Assembly (NCBI RefSeq): GCF_009380165.1 | Contig: NZ_WHUF01000007.1 | Coordinates: forward strand, 248,001 to 312,000 | Reading direction: 5' to 3' | Length of the DNA stretch: 64,000 bases | Origin: Rugamonas rivuli | Lineage (GTDB): Bacteria > Pseudomonadota > Gammaproteobacteria > Burkholderiales > Burkholderiaceae_D | Shown: positions 1-8,153 of the stretch, piece after piece | Numbering within the stretch: the first letter of the stretch is position 1 | Layout of the letters: the number at the start of each line of letters is the position of its first letter | Made by a program: the position numbers and the translations under genes | The notes under the pieces: generated by a model | Database searches by the model: none | Seen by the model: only the letters and a program-made list of their open reading frames with translations | What the model was told of the DNA's origin: nothing

Positions 1-29
1 TTGAGAGCCTCCGGTTTGTAACTGGACGG

Positions 30-3000
30 CTACTTTCGCATCCCTTCTTGCAGCATATTCAACATCTCGGAGGCCGACATGCGGCCCGACACATCGCTGC
101 CTTCCAGCAGGCTGTCGGCCAGGTCGCGCTTGTGCTGGTGCAGGTCGACGATGCCTTCCTCGATGGTGTGGCGCGCCACCAGCCGGTAGATCGTCACCGG
201 ACGCAGCTGGCCCATGCGGTGTGCGCGGTCCGAGGCCTGGTCTTCCACCGCCGGATTCCACCACGGATCCATGTGGATCACATAGTCGGCCGCGGTCAGG
301 TTGATGCCGACGCCGCCCGCCTTCAGGCTGATGAGGAACACATCGCCCTCGCCGGCCTGGAACAGGTCGACGCGCTTCTTGCGCTCGGCCATGGGCGTGG
401 AACCGTCCAGGTATTGATAGCTGATGTTGTTGGCGTCCAGGTGCTCGCGGATCAGCGACAGGTGGTCGACGAACTGGCTGAACACCAGCACCTTGTGGCG
501 GTTCTCCAGCAAGCCTTCCAGCAGGTGGGCGAAGGCCGCCAGCTTGCTGCTCTTCAGGCCCAGTTCCGCCGCCACCAGGTTCGGATTGCAGCAGGCGCGG
601 CGCAGCCGCATGATCTCGGCCAGGATCTGGATCGATTTTTTCTCGGCAGGGCCTTCGACGGCGGCCAGGTTTTCCAGCGCGGCGCGGCGCAGCGATTCGT
701 ACAGCGCGGTTTCTTCGGCCGACAGGTCCACTTCCAGCGTGATCTCGGTGCGCGACGGCAGTTCGGTCAGCACCTGGGCCTTGGTCCGGCGCAGCATGAA
801 GGGCTGGATCAAACGACGAAGGCGGTTGCGCGCGCCCACTTCGGCGCGGTGGTCCTGCGGTTTTTCGATCGGCGCGGCGAAGCGCAGGTTGAACTGCTCG
901 ATGCTGCCCAGCAGGCCCGGATTGATGAAGCGGAACAGGTTCCACAACTCGCCCAGGTGGTTTTCCAGCGGCGTGCCGGTGGCGATCATGCGGAAGTCGC
1001 CCTTCAATGCCATCACGGCCTGCGAGCGCTTGGTAGCGCCGTTCTTGATGGCCTGAGCTTCATCGAGCACGATGGTATTCCACTGCACGCCGGCGAACAG
1101 CGCGGACTCCAGTTGCAGCAGGCCGTAGCTGGTCACCACCAGATCGTAGGGCTGCAAGGTGGACAGGGTCTCGGCGCGGTCGCCGGCGCCGAACAGCTTG
1201 ACGTTCAGCGTAGGCGCGAAGCGCGCCGCTTCGCTGATCCAGTTCATGCAGACGGAGGTTGGCGCCACCACCAGCGTCGGGCCTTGCGGCGCGCGCGACA
1301 GGATCAGCGCCAGCGCCTGCAGCGTCTTGCCGAGGCCCATATCGTCGGCCAGGCAGGCGCCCACGCCCCAGTGGGCAAGGCGCGACAGCCAGTTGTAGCC
1401 TTCCAGCTGATAATCGCGCAGCTCCGCCTGCAGGGTGCTTGGCAGCTGCGGCACGAAGGCCGCCTGCGCCGCCATGCGCTCCAGGTGTTCCTTCCACAGC
1501 TTGTCCGATTTCAGGCCGCCGATATCGTCGGCCAGTTCCTCCAGCGCGAACGACGCCAGCGGATGCAGGCGCACGCCGTCCTCGGTGATCTCGCCGTAGA
1601 CCGAGACTTCCATCAGGCGGCGGTGCAGTTCCTCGGTCAGCGCCAGGTAGCGGTTCTCGCCCAGTTCCACGAAGCGGCTCTGGCTCTTCTGCATCAGCTC
1701 CAGCAGCGTTTTCAGATCCATGACTTTGCCTTCATCGATCTGCAATTCGCCGCTGGCCGCGAACCAGTCCTTGTTGCTCTTGATGGCCAGGCGCAGCTGC
1801 TTGGTTTCCACCTTGGCGGTGACGCGGAAGCTTTCGCCTTCCGGCCAGGCCAGTACGATGCCGGCAGCCGGCATCTCTTGCAGCTCCACCAGCAGTTGCA
1901 GACACAGCGCCGGTTGGCCCAGCAGCCATTCGCCGTGCTCCTGCTCGGCCGATTCCAGCACCGGGCATTTGGCGATCAGTTCGCGCTCGGCGTCGCGTTC
2001 GTCGATCAGCTTGCGGCGTGCCTGTACCGGCTTGCCGTTCACGTCGGCGATCACGCTGTCCGCACCGGCGCCGGGCGCGTAGTAGGCGCCGTTGGACAGA
2101 GGACGCACCAGCACCTGCATCTTCAGGCCATGCTGGTAGGGCAGCAGGTGCACGTGCAGGCGCATGTCGGCTTCCACCTGCTCCATGTCCGGCGCGGCGC
2201 CGCCGATTTCCGACTGCACCGTCACCAGCGACGAGATGGAGCTGATCGCATGCAGCACCTGCTGCTCCGCGTGCGCCGGCACGTTCAGGCCATCGCCGAC
2301 GATGGCGGCGATGCGGCGGTGCTCGTCGAGGATGTTCACTACGCGCAGGCGGGTCGGCGTCTCCTTGCTGACGATGACGGAGGAGCTGTCGTCCGGTATC
2401 GGTGGATGCAGCTTCAGCTCCAGGTTGCCCGGGCTTTTCTTGATCAGCAGCTCAGGCTCGCCGGCCAGCATTTCCACCCGCGTGTCCGGCGCATCGACCC
2501 AGAACAGCAGCGGGTGGCCGATCAGCGCTGCCGCTGCGCGCTGCGGATCGATCTCGTAAGCGAGGCCGCTGGACTGGTAGCTGCGGTGCGCTACCGAGAT
2601 CGCCTCGGAGGCGCGGATGTCCTGCGGCGTCAGGAAGTCGAACTGCTCGGCCTCGAAGCGCAGCCGCTTCAGGCCGACGGCGCGGCCCTTGCTCCACAGG
2701 CCGCGCGCATCGCGCTTCTGCTCGACCGGCGCGACGTCGGTCAGGCCGTGGCGGTTGTCGTAGTTGAGCATCCACACCAGGCGCGTGCTGCCGGCGGCAT
2801 CGGCGGTGGCGGGCTGCTGGAGGTTGATCAGCGCCGTCAGCTGCCGTTGCCATGCCTCCTGCCGTTCGAACCACACGCTCATGTCGGGATAGCCGAGGCG
2901 CGCGCGCAGCGCGTTGGCGTGGCGCTGCTGCTCGACGTCGCCCAGGTGGCCCAGCAGGCAGGCGGCCTGCCCGGCGATGAACAGGTAGCCCGCGCGTTCC

Positions 3001-4193
3001 GCGTTCTGCGCCAGCTCCTGCAGCTGCGCCTTGCGCTCGGACAGCTGCGGCAGCGACAACCAGAAGAACAGCAGGCACTGGAACATCTGCGTTTGCAGGC
3101 TGTTGTCCCAGGCCAGCGCGGCGACGGCATCGGTCTGCATGGTGCCGGCGCGGATCTGGCGCAGCATGTCGATCTGCTGGATGACGGCGGTGTCGTGGTT
3201 CTGCGGCATGCGCACGGCGATTTCGAGATAAGCCTCGGCCGCCTTCAGATGCTTGGCGTCGCCGCTGCGCAGCATCGACAGCAGGTACAGGTAGCCGGAC
3301 ATGCCGGTGAACAGGTGTTTGCGTTTGCCGGTGTCGCGGCGCAGCGTCTTCAGGGCCGCGTCGAAGCCGACAATGGCCGCGCCGCTGGCGCCGCGCAGCA
3401 GCACCAGGGCGCTGGCGAGGTATTGGCTCTGCGGGCCGGCGGTGCGTTCCAGGTAGCGCTTGGCGTCGTCCAGGCGGCCGCACAGGATGGCGTCTTCCGC
3501 CAGCGCCATGCGCAGCTCGGGGCTGATGTCGTCCTTGACGGCCAGGCGGCGCTGCATGTGCTGCTCGCAGAATTCGCGGATCACCGGCACGGTCAGGAAT
3601 TCGTGCTGGGCGTTTTGCAGCAGTACCATCAGCACGTCGTCCTGCAGCAGCGGATGCACGCGCGCCAGCATGCCCGGTTCGAACGGCCGGCCGAAGATGT
3701 CGACTATCGGGTGCAGCTGCGCCGCTTCGTAGCTGCCCAGGCAGAACGCCAGTATCGGCTGGATTTGTTGCGGCGCCACGCCGCGCAGGAGGCCCATGCG
3801 CAGGCGGGCCATGCCGGCGCGGTAGCTGCGCGGTTCGAAGCTGTTCCAGGTCTGGCGCATCGGCACCAGCTCGTCGTAGGCGCTGCACAAGTCGTCCAGC
3901 GCGTGCGTGCCGATGGAGGCGCGCATCGCCGGCCAGCGCAGCTTGGGGTTGCAGACAAAGCCGCGTCCCGTCATCACGCTGATGTAGGCCAGCCGCTCCA
4001 GCTTGCGCAACGCTTCGTCCAGCGTGCCGACGCCGTAGGGATTGCCGTCCTTGTCTTCGATGCGCGCGTGGTTCAGGTGATCGAGGATGGCCGTGCGTCC
4101 CACCGGCTCGCCGATCAGGGCGAGCAGCGCCAGTATCATTTTTTCGTTGAATTCAAGCGCGTCAAATTCGGCGAGCAGCTTAGCGTCGGCCAT
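30..4193 (-). CDS. SNF2-family DEAD/DEAH helicase, large
   Basis: A 1387-residue Swi2/Snf2-type ATPase, expected to remodel protein-nucleic-acid complexes in the cytoplasm by ATP-driven translocation on duplex DNA. The ATPase core is C-terminal: Walker A DDMGLGKT near residue 950, DEAQ box near 1045, and a helicase C-terminal lobe at about 1220-1340 with GGVGINLTAA and the late motif DRAHRMGQ. The first 900 residues have no motif I recognise; they look helical and repeat-like, as in bacterial long SNF2 proteins that pair with SWIM zinc-finger proteins, but no SWIM gene is visible here. The start codon lies 6 bp after the stop of the upstream S9 peptidase gene, so the two are probably cotranscribed. 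The family call is secure; the cellular role is unknown. Confidence 0.9.
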   Translation of the reverse strand: MADAKLLAEFDALEFNEKMILALLALIGEPVGRTAILDHLNHARIEDKDGNPYGVGTLDEALRKLERLAYISVMTGRGFVCNPKLRWPAMRASIGTHALDDLCSAYDELVPMRQTWNSFEPRSYRAGMARLRMGLLRGVAPQQIQPILAFCLGSYEAAQLHPIVDIFGRPFEPGMLARVHPLLQDDVLMVLLQNAQHEFLTVPVIREFCEQHMQRRLAVKDDISPELRMALAEDAILCGRLDDAKRYLERTAGPQSQYLASALVLLRGASGAAIVGFDAALKTLRRDTGKRKHLFTGMSGYLYLLSMLRSGDAKHLKAAEAYLEIAVRMPQNHDTAVIQQIDMLRQIRAGTMQTDAVAALAWDNSLQTQMFQCLLFFWLSLPQLSERKAQLQELAQNAERAGYLFIAGQAACLLGHLGDVEQQRHANALRARLGYPDMSVWFERQEAWQRQLTALINLQQPATADAAGSTRLVWMLNYDNRHGLTDVAPVEQKRDARGLWSKGRAVGLKRLRFEAEQFDFLTPQDIRASEAISVAHRSYQSSGLAYEIDPQRAAAALIGHPLLFWVDAPDTRVEMLAGEPELLIKKSPGNLELKLHPPIPDDSSSVIVSKETPTRLRVVNILDEHRRIAAIVGDGLNVPAHAEQQVLHAISSISSLVTVQSEIGGAAPDMEQVEADMRLHVHLLPYQHGLKMQVLVRPLSNGAYYAPGAGADSVIADVNGKPVQARRKLIDERDAERELIAKCPVLESAEQEHGEWLLGQPALCLQLLVELQEMPAAGIVLAWPEGESFRVTAKVETKQLRLAIKSNKDWFAASGELQIDEGKVMDLKTLLELMQKSQSRFVELGENRYLALTEELHRRLMEVSVYGEITEDGVRLHPLASFALEELADDIGGLKSDKLWKEHLERMAAQAAFVPQLPSTLQAELRDYQLEGYNWLSRLAHWGVGACLADDMGLGKTLQALALILSRAPQGPTLVVAPTSVCMNWISEAARFAPTLNVKLFGAGDRAETLSTLQPYDLVVTSYGLLQLESALFAGVQWNTIVLDEAQAIKNGATKRSQAVMALKGDFRMIATGTPLENHLGELWNLFRFINPGLLGSIEQFNLRFAAPIEKPQDHRAEVGARNRLRRLIQPFMLRRTKAQVLTELPSRTEITLEVDLSAEETALYESLRRAALENLAAVEGPAEKKSIQILAEIMRLRRACCNPNLVAAELGLKSSKLAAFAHLLEGLLENRHKVLVFSQFVDHLSLIREHLDANNISYQYLDGSTPMAERKKRVDLFQAGEGDVFLISLKAGGVGINLTAADYVIHMDPWWNPAVEDQASDRAHRMGQLRPVTIYRLVARHTIEEGIVDLHQHKRDLADSLLEGSDVSGRMSASEMLNMLQEGMRK

Positions 4194-4199
4194 GCGGGG

Positions 4200-6173
4200 T
4201 CAGTCTTTCAGGTTATCGATGTGTACCGGCGGCGTGGCGGCCGGATCGTGCAGGCCGAACATCCGCTGGTAGAAGTACAGCTCCGCCTCCAGCGTGCGGA
4301 CGATGTTTTCGCCCTTGCGGAAGCCGTGGCCTTCGCCCTCCAGCGGCACGTAGGCCACCGGCACGCCGCGCGCCTTCAGCGCCTCGACCATCATCTCCGA
4401 TTGCTGCGGCGGCACGACCTTGTCGTCCAGGCCCTGGAAGAAGATCATCGGGCGCGCCAGCTTGCCGGTGTGGTTGATCGGCGAACGGGCTTGGTACAGC
4501 GCCTCGGCCTGCGGCTGCGGCGCGATCAGGTACTCATTGTAGTGCGATTCGAATTTGTGCGAATCCTGGTCCAGCCCTTTGAGGTCGGAGACGCCGTAGT
4601 AGCTGGCGCCGACCTTGAACACATTGTGGAAGGTCAGCGCGCACAGCGTGGTCAGGCCGCCGGCGCTGCCGCCACGGATGATCAGGCGCTCGCCGTCGGC
4701 CAGGCCGCGTTCGACCAGCGCCTGCGCGCCGGCCACGCAGTCCTCGACATCGACGATGCCCCACTGGCCCTTGAGCAGGTCGCGGTAGGCGCGGCCGAAG
4801 CCGGTGCTGCCGCCGTAGTTCACATCCAGCACGCCGAAGCCGCGGCTGGTCCAATACTGGGTCTTCAGGTTCAGCGTGTTGACGGTCATGCCGGTCGGGC
4901 CGCCGTGGCTGATGACGATCACCGGCGGCTTGCTGCCCTCGGGCGCTTGCACGTCGCGGTTGCGCGGCGGGTAGAAGAAGGCGTGCGAGGTGCGGCCGTT
5001 GGCGCTCGGATAGCTGATGCTGGTCGGGATGGACAGGTAGTCCTCCTCCGGAAGTTCCTCGATCGACTGCGCCAGGATTTCCACGCCCTCCTCGGTGAAG
5101 TCGATGCGCGCCAGTTCCATCGGGATGGTGGGGCCGCCGGCCAGCATGGCGATATAGCCCTTGGCCACGCGCAGTTCGCGGATTTCCTCGTAGGGGTTGG
5201 CGATCGCTTCCAGCTTGCCGCTGCCGGGCAGCAGGCGTGCCAGGCGGCTCACGCCCTTGTCGATGTAGGTGCAGATGATTTCGGAGGCCGAGCGGAAGCC
5301 GTACATCGAGTTCCCGAAGGTCCAGTGCGGCGAGGCGAATTCCGCCTCCATCGGGCACAGGCCCTCGGTGCGATCGCGTTCGCGGCACAGGCGGTACAGG
5401 TTCCACCAGCCGCTGCGGTCGGAGACGAAGTGCAGCAGGCCGTCCGGCGACCATTCGGGCTGGCAGATGGATTCCTCGGCGCCGCCGGCGATGCGTACCG
5501 GTGTTGCGGGCAGGCCGTCGTCGCCGATGTCGGCCAGCCACAGGGTCGTGCCTTGCCACGGCATGCGCGGATGGTCCCAACTGAGCCAGGCCAGCGAGCG
5601 GCCGTCCGGCGACAGGCGCGGCGACGAGTAGAAATCGGCGCCCTGCGCCAGCACGGTCTCGCTGCCGTCGGCGTTGATGGCGCAGATGGTGTTGACCGGC
5701 TGCGCGTGCGGATCATCGCCATGCAGCTCGCGCACGGCGATCAGGCGGTTGCGCGCGCGGTCCACCACGAAGTCGGCGAAGCGCTGCTTGCCGGCCGTGG
5801 TCAGCGCCACCGGGGGTGCGCCATCGTCGGCTACATCAAGTTTGTAGACGACGTTGTCGGCGAAATGCGAAAAATAGATGGTATCGCCGTCCACCGCATA
5901 GGCGCCGCCGCCATATTCGTGTACGCGGCTGCGCACATTGAAGGGGGCCGGCGTCAGTTCGCCGGTGGTCACGCCGTGGTGGCGCAGCAGGGTGTTGCGG
6001 CCCGCTTCGGCGGCGCGGCCCGCCAGCCAGAAGATGTCGCTGCCATCGGCGCCGCCCAGCATCAGCGTGGACAGGGGCGTGGCGCCGGCGGCCACGCGCG
6101 CGGCGCTGATGGTCGATGGCCAGGCGCCGTAGGGCGCGGTGATAGGGCTCATTTTCAATTCAGCTGATGTCAT
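4200..6173 (-). CDS. S9 family peptidase (prolyl-oligopeptidase-like)
   Basis: A 657-residue alpha/beta-hydrolase-fold serine peptidase with an N-terminal beta-propeller (about residues 30-380) and a C-terminal catalytic domain. The nucleophile motif is RGGSAGG near residue 500, the acid lies in GLDDKVVPP near 586 and the histidine in GEGHGF near 617. No signal peptide is evident, so it is probably cytoplasmic and trims short peptides, acting as an acylaminoacyl- or dipeptidyl-peptidase-like enzyme. It is first in a minus-strand pair with the SNF2 helicase (6 bp gap) and divergent from hemE. It resembles the dipeptidyl aminopeptidase/acylaminoacyl peptidase family; exact substrate specificity cannot be read from sequence. 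Confidence 0.9.
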   Translation of the reverse strand: MTSAELKMSPITAPYGAWPSTISAARVAAGATPLSTLMLGGADGSDIFWLAGRAAEAGRNTLLRHHGVTTGELTPAPFNVRSRVHEYGGGAYAVDGDTIYFSHFADNVVYKLDVADDGAPPVALTTAGKQRFADFVVDRARNRLIAVRELHGDDPHAQPVNTICAINADGSETVLAQGADFYSSPRLSPDGRSLAWLSWDHPRMPWQGTTLWLADIGDDGLPATPVRIAGGAEESICQPEWSPDGLLHFVSDRSGWWNLYRLCRERDRTEGLCPMEAEFASPHWTFGNSMYGFRSASEIICTYIDKGVSRLARLLPGSGKLEAIANPYEEIRELRVAKGYIAMLAGGPTIPMELARIDFTEEGVEILAQSIEELPEEDYLSIPTSISYPSANGRTSHAFFYPPRNRDVQAPEGSKPPVIVISHGGPTGMTVNTLNLKTQYWTSRGFGVLDVNYGGSTGFGRAYRDLLKGQWGIVDVEDCVAGAQALVERGLADGERLIIRGGSAGGLTTLCALTFHNVFKVGASYYGVSDLKGLDQDSHKFESHYNEYLIAPQPQAEALYQARSPINHTGKLARPMIFFQGLDDKVVPPQQSEMMVEALKARGVPVAYVPLEGEGHGFRKGENIVRTLEAELYFYQRMFGLHDPAATPPVHIDNLKD

Positions 6174-6287
6174 GGCGTCTCCAAAGTCGGGTGCTACGCA
6201 TGATAGTGAATGAACGGCCTATCATCCAGCAAAAAAAATCCGCGCAGGATGCGATAATAGTCTTTTGACCGATTTCGATTGCCTTCC

Positions 6288-7370
6288 ATGCCACAATTTG
6301 CCCCGCTCCAGAACGACACCTTCTTGCGCGCGTTGTTGCGCCAGCCGACCGACCACACGCCTGTGTGGCTGATGCGCCAGGCGGGGCGATACCTGCCGGA
6401 ATACCGCGCCACGCGCGCCAAGGCCGGCTCCTTCATGGGCCTGGCCACCAATCCCGACTACGCCACCGAAGTGACGCTGCAGCCGCTGGACCGCTTCCCG
6501 CTGGACGCGGCCATCCTGTTCTCGGACATCCTGACGGTGCCGGATGCGATGGGCCTGGGCCTGTACTTCGTCGAAGGCGAAGGCCCGAAATTCGAACGTC
6601 CGCTGAAAACCGAGGCCGACGTGCTGGCGCTGCGCGCGCCGGAACTGGGCTCGCTGGACTATGTGTTCAAGGCCGTGACCCAGATCCGCACCGAATTGAA
6701 TGGCCGCGTGCCGCTGATCGGCTTCTCCGGCAGCCCGTGGACGCTGGCCTGCTACATGGTCGAAGGCCAGGGCTCGCGCGAGTTCCACACCATTAAGAAG
6801 ATGTTGTACAACCGCCCGGACCTGATGCACCACATCCTGAGCATCAACGCCAAGGCCGTGGCCGAGTACCTGAACGCCCAGATCGACGCCGGCGCCCAGG
6901 CGGTGATGGTGTTCGACTCGTGGGGCGGCGCGCTGGCCGACGGCGCCTACCAGGAGTTTTCGCTGAAATACATGCAGCAGGTGGTTTCCCTGCTGAAACG
7001 TGACAAGGATGGCGTCAAGATCCCGGCCATCGTCTTCACCAAGGGCGGCGGCCAGTGGATCGAGCAGATCGCCGACATCGGCGCCGACGCGGTCGGCCTG
7101 GACTGGACCGTCAACCTGACCCAGGCGCGCAAGCTGGTGGGCCACAAGGTCGGCCTGCAGGGCAACCTGGACCCGGCCATCCTGTTCGCCAGCCCGGACC
7201 AGATCCGCGCCGAAGTCCACAAGGTGCTGGACGCCTACGGCAAGCCGACCGACGGCAATGGCCATGTATTCAACCTGGGCCATGGCATCTCGCAATTCAC
7301 GCCGCCGGAGAACGTCGCCGCCATGGTCGAAGCCGTTCACAGCCATAGCAAGGCTCAGCGCGCCGGTTGA
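6288..7370 (+). CDS. hemE: Uroporphyrinogen decarboxylase
   Basis: Catalyses the four-step decarboxylation of uroporphyrinogen III to coproporphyrinogen III in cytosolic heme biosynthesis. The 360-residue length is normal for the family. The substrate-binding signature is visible near the N-terminus ([16 protein letters not shown]), with [13 protein letters not shown] mid-protein and the C-terminal FNLGHGI motif. I chose the ATG at 6288 ([10 protein letters not shown]) because family members begin this way; a TTG three codons upstream also lies in frame. The gene is divergent from the S9 peptidase and followed by a strong terminator and then the DnaA-box-rich gap before priA, a neighbour it commonly has in Burkholderiales. 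Confidence 0.97.
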   Translation: MPQFAPLQNDTFLRALLRQPTDHTPVWLMRQAGRYLPEYRATRAKAGSFMGLATNPDYATEVTLQPLDRFPLDAAILFSDILTVPDAMGLGLYFVEGEGPKFERPLKTEADVLALRAPELGSLDYVFKAVTQIRTELNGRVPLIGFSGSPWTLACYMVEGQGSREFHTIKKMLYNRPDLMHHILSINAKAVAEYLNAQIDAGAQAVMVFDSWGGALADGAYQEFSLKYMQQVVSLLKRDKDGVKIPAIVFTKGGGQWIEQIADIGADAVGLDWTVNLTQARKLVGHKVGLQGNLDPAILFASPDQIRAEVHKVLDAYGKPTDGNGHVFNLGHGISQFTPPENVAAMVEAVHSHSKAQRAG

Positions 7371-7384
7371 TGTAGTCTGCGAAC

Positions 7385-7418
7385 AAAGGGCACGTTTCGC
7401 AAGAGGCGTGCCCTTTTT
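7385..7418 (+). terminator. Rho-independent terminator after hemE
   Basis: A 10-bp perfect stem AAAGGGCACG/CGTGCCCTTT with a 12-nt loop, followed by a short T-run, begins 14 bp after the hemE stop codon. It should end hemE transcription before the AT-rich region downstream. Confidence 0.85.
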
Positions 7419-7613
7419 CATTGGTGCGCGGAGGAAAGCAATACCGACTTATGCACAATTTTTTTTGCTGCGGAAATAATAGGCAGTGCTTTTTTCGTAG
7501 CCCGTGGAGACTCCGCAAGTCATTGATTATGAACGGTTAATTTTTTTGCCGAAGAGGCAATAGATGGCAAGTCGTAAACCTTGACGGGGGACTGAAACTA
7601 GTTTATTTCCTCA

Positions 7614-7647
7614 TTGTCCACAAAGTTATCCACAAAAACTGTGGATA
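7614..7647 (+). repeat. 34-bp DnaA-box composite repeat, copy 1
   Basis: Identical over 34 bp to 8049-8082. It packs three boxes: TTGTCCACA, then after 3 bp TTATCCACA, then after 5 bp an inverted box. The inverted box is perfect (TGTGGATAA) in this copy because the base after the repeat is A. Confidence 0.95.
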
Positions 7648-8048
7648 AAAAATAAAAGTACTTAGTAAACCGTGACTTAGCCATAATGTTGCTGTTTTGC
7701 CTGAGCTTTATGTTGCGTTGCACGATTTTTAGGCAAAGTTTAGGCCGTGATAACGAAGTTGCGAACAGACAAACCTTACACATAAGGTATCTGTGTTGCG
7801 GTCCACTGAAAGTACCGTGTTGTGCTTTGCAATATCGGTGGATAAGTTCTAAAAAGTGCTTGATTTCGCCAAAAAAACCATCCTAAATACTTCACTTATG
7901 CACAGCGGCGGAGAAAAAACGAGAATTTTTCTTCTCCTAGGAAGCATTTTCCAAGTGTTTGATTTTAAAGAGAAATAATTTTGAATTTTTGCCCGGTTTA
8001 CGACGATACCAAGTTTGATGTCTATGCTTTCCGGGGATTAAGATTCCT

Positions 8049-8082
8049 TTGTCCACAAAGTTATCCACAAAAACTGTGGATA
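8049..8082 (+). repeat. 34-bp DnaA-box composite repeat, copy 2
   Basis: Second perfect copy, 435 bp downstream of the first and 72 bp before the priA start codon. The inverted third box reads TGTGGATAC here. Its position means it could also control priA transcription. Confidence 0.95.
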
Positions 8083-8153
8083 CATCAAAGCGCCCCAGTC
8101 GGGGCGGTATTTGCGCCCAATTGCCGCAAGAATTTTCTACTGTGACGGGATCT

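Larger units (their letters stand above)
7440..8153. other. AT-rich intergenic region with a DnaA-box cluster (oriC-like)
   Basis: About 0.7 kb without a credible gene, clearly AT-rich against the GC-rich surroundings. It contains these DnaA-box-like nonamers: TTATGCACA at 7449-7457 and 7896-7904, TTGTCCACA at 7614-7622 and 8049-8057, TTATCCACA at 7626-7634 and 8061-8069, inverted TTATCCACA at 7640-7648, inverted GTATCCACA at 8075-8083, and a one-mismatch inverted box at 7837-7845. Homopolymeric A/T tracts that could unwind lie at 7455-7500, 7540-7555 and 7640-7660. A GGAGAA/TTCTCC hairpin with A/T stem extension lies at 7910-7938. In many betaproteobacteria oriC sits beside dnaA, which is not in this window. 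This is therefore either an origin or an origin-proximal DnaA-binding locus; sequence alone cannot decide. Confidence 0.7.

Noticed and set aside
48-6167. A 2039-codon open frame antisense to the S9 peptidase and helicase genes
   Set aside because: It mirrors codon bias of two well-supported genes; its product is Gln/Arg/Ala-rich without any domain. Similar antisense frames of 800-1000 codons at 31018-33588, 36671-39082, 40822-43629 and 43731-46712 have the same cause.
8049-8153. N-terminal extension of priA starting at TTG 8049
   Set aside because: It begins inside the DnaA-box repeat, and conserved PriA sequence starts only at the ATG at 8154.
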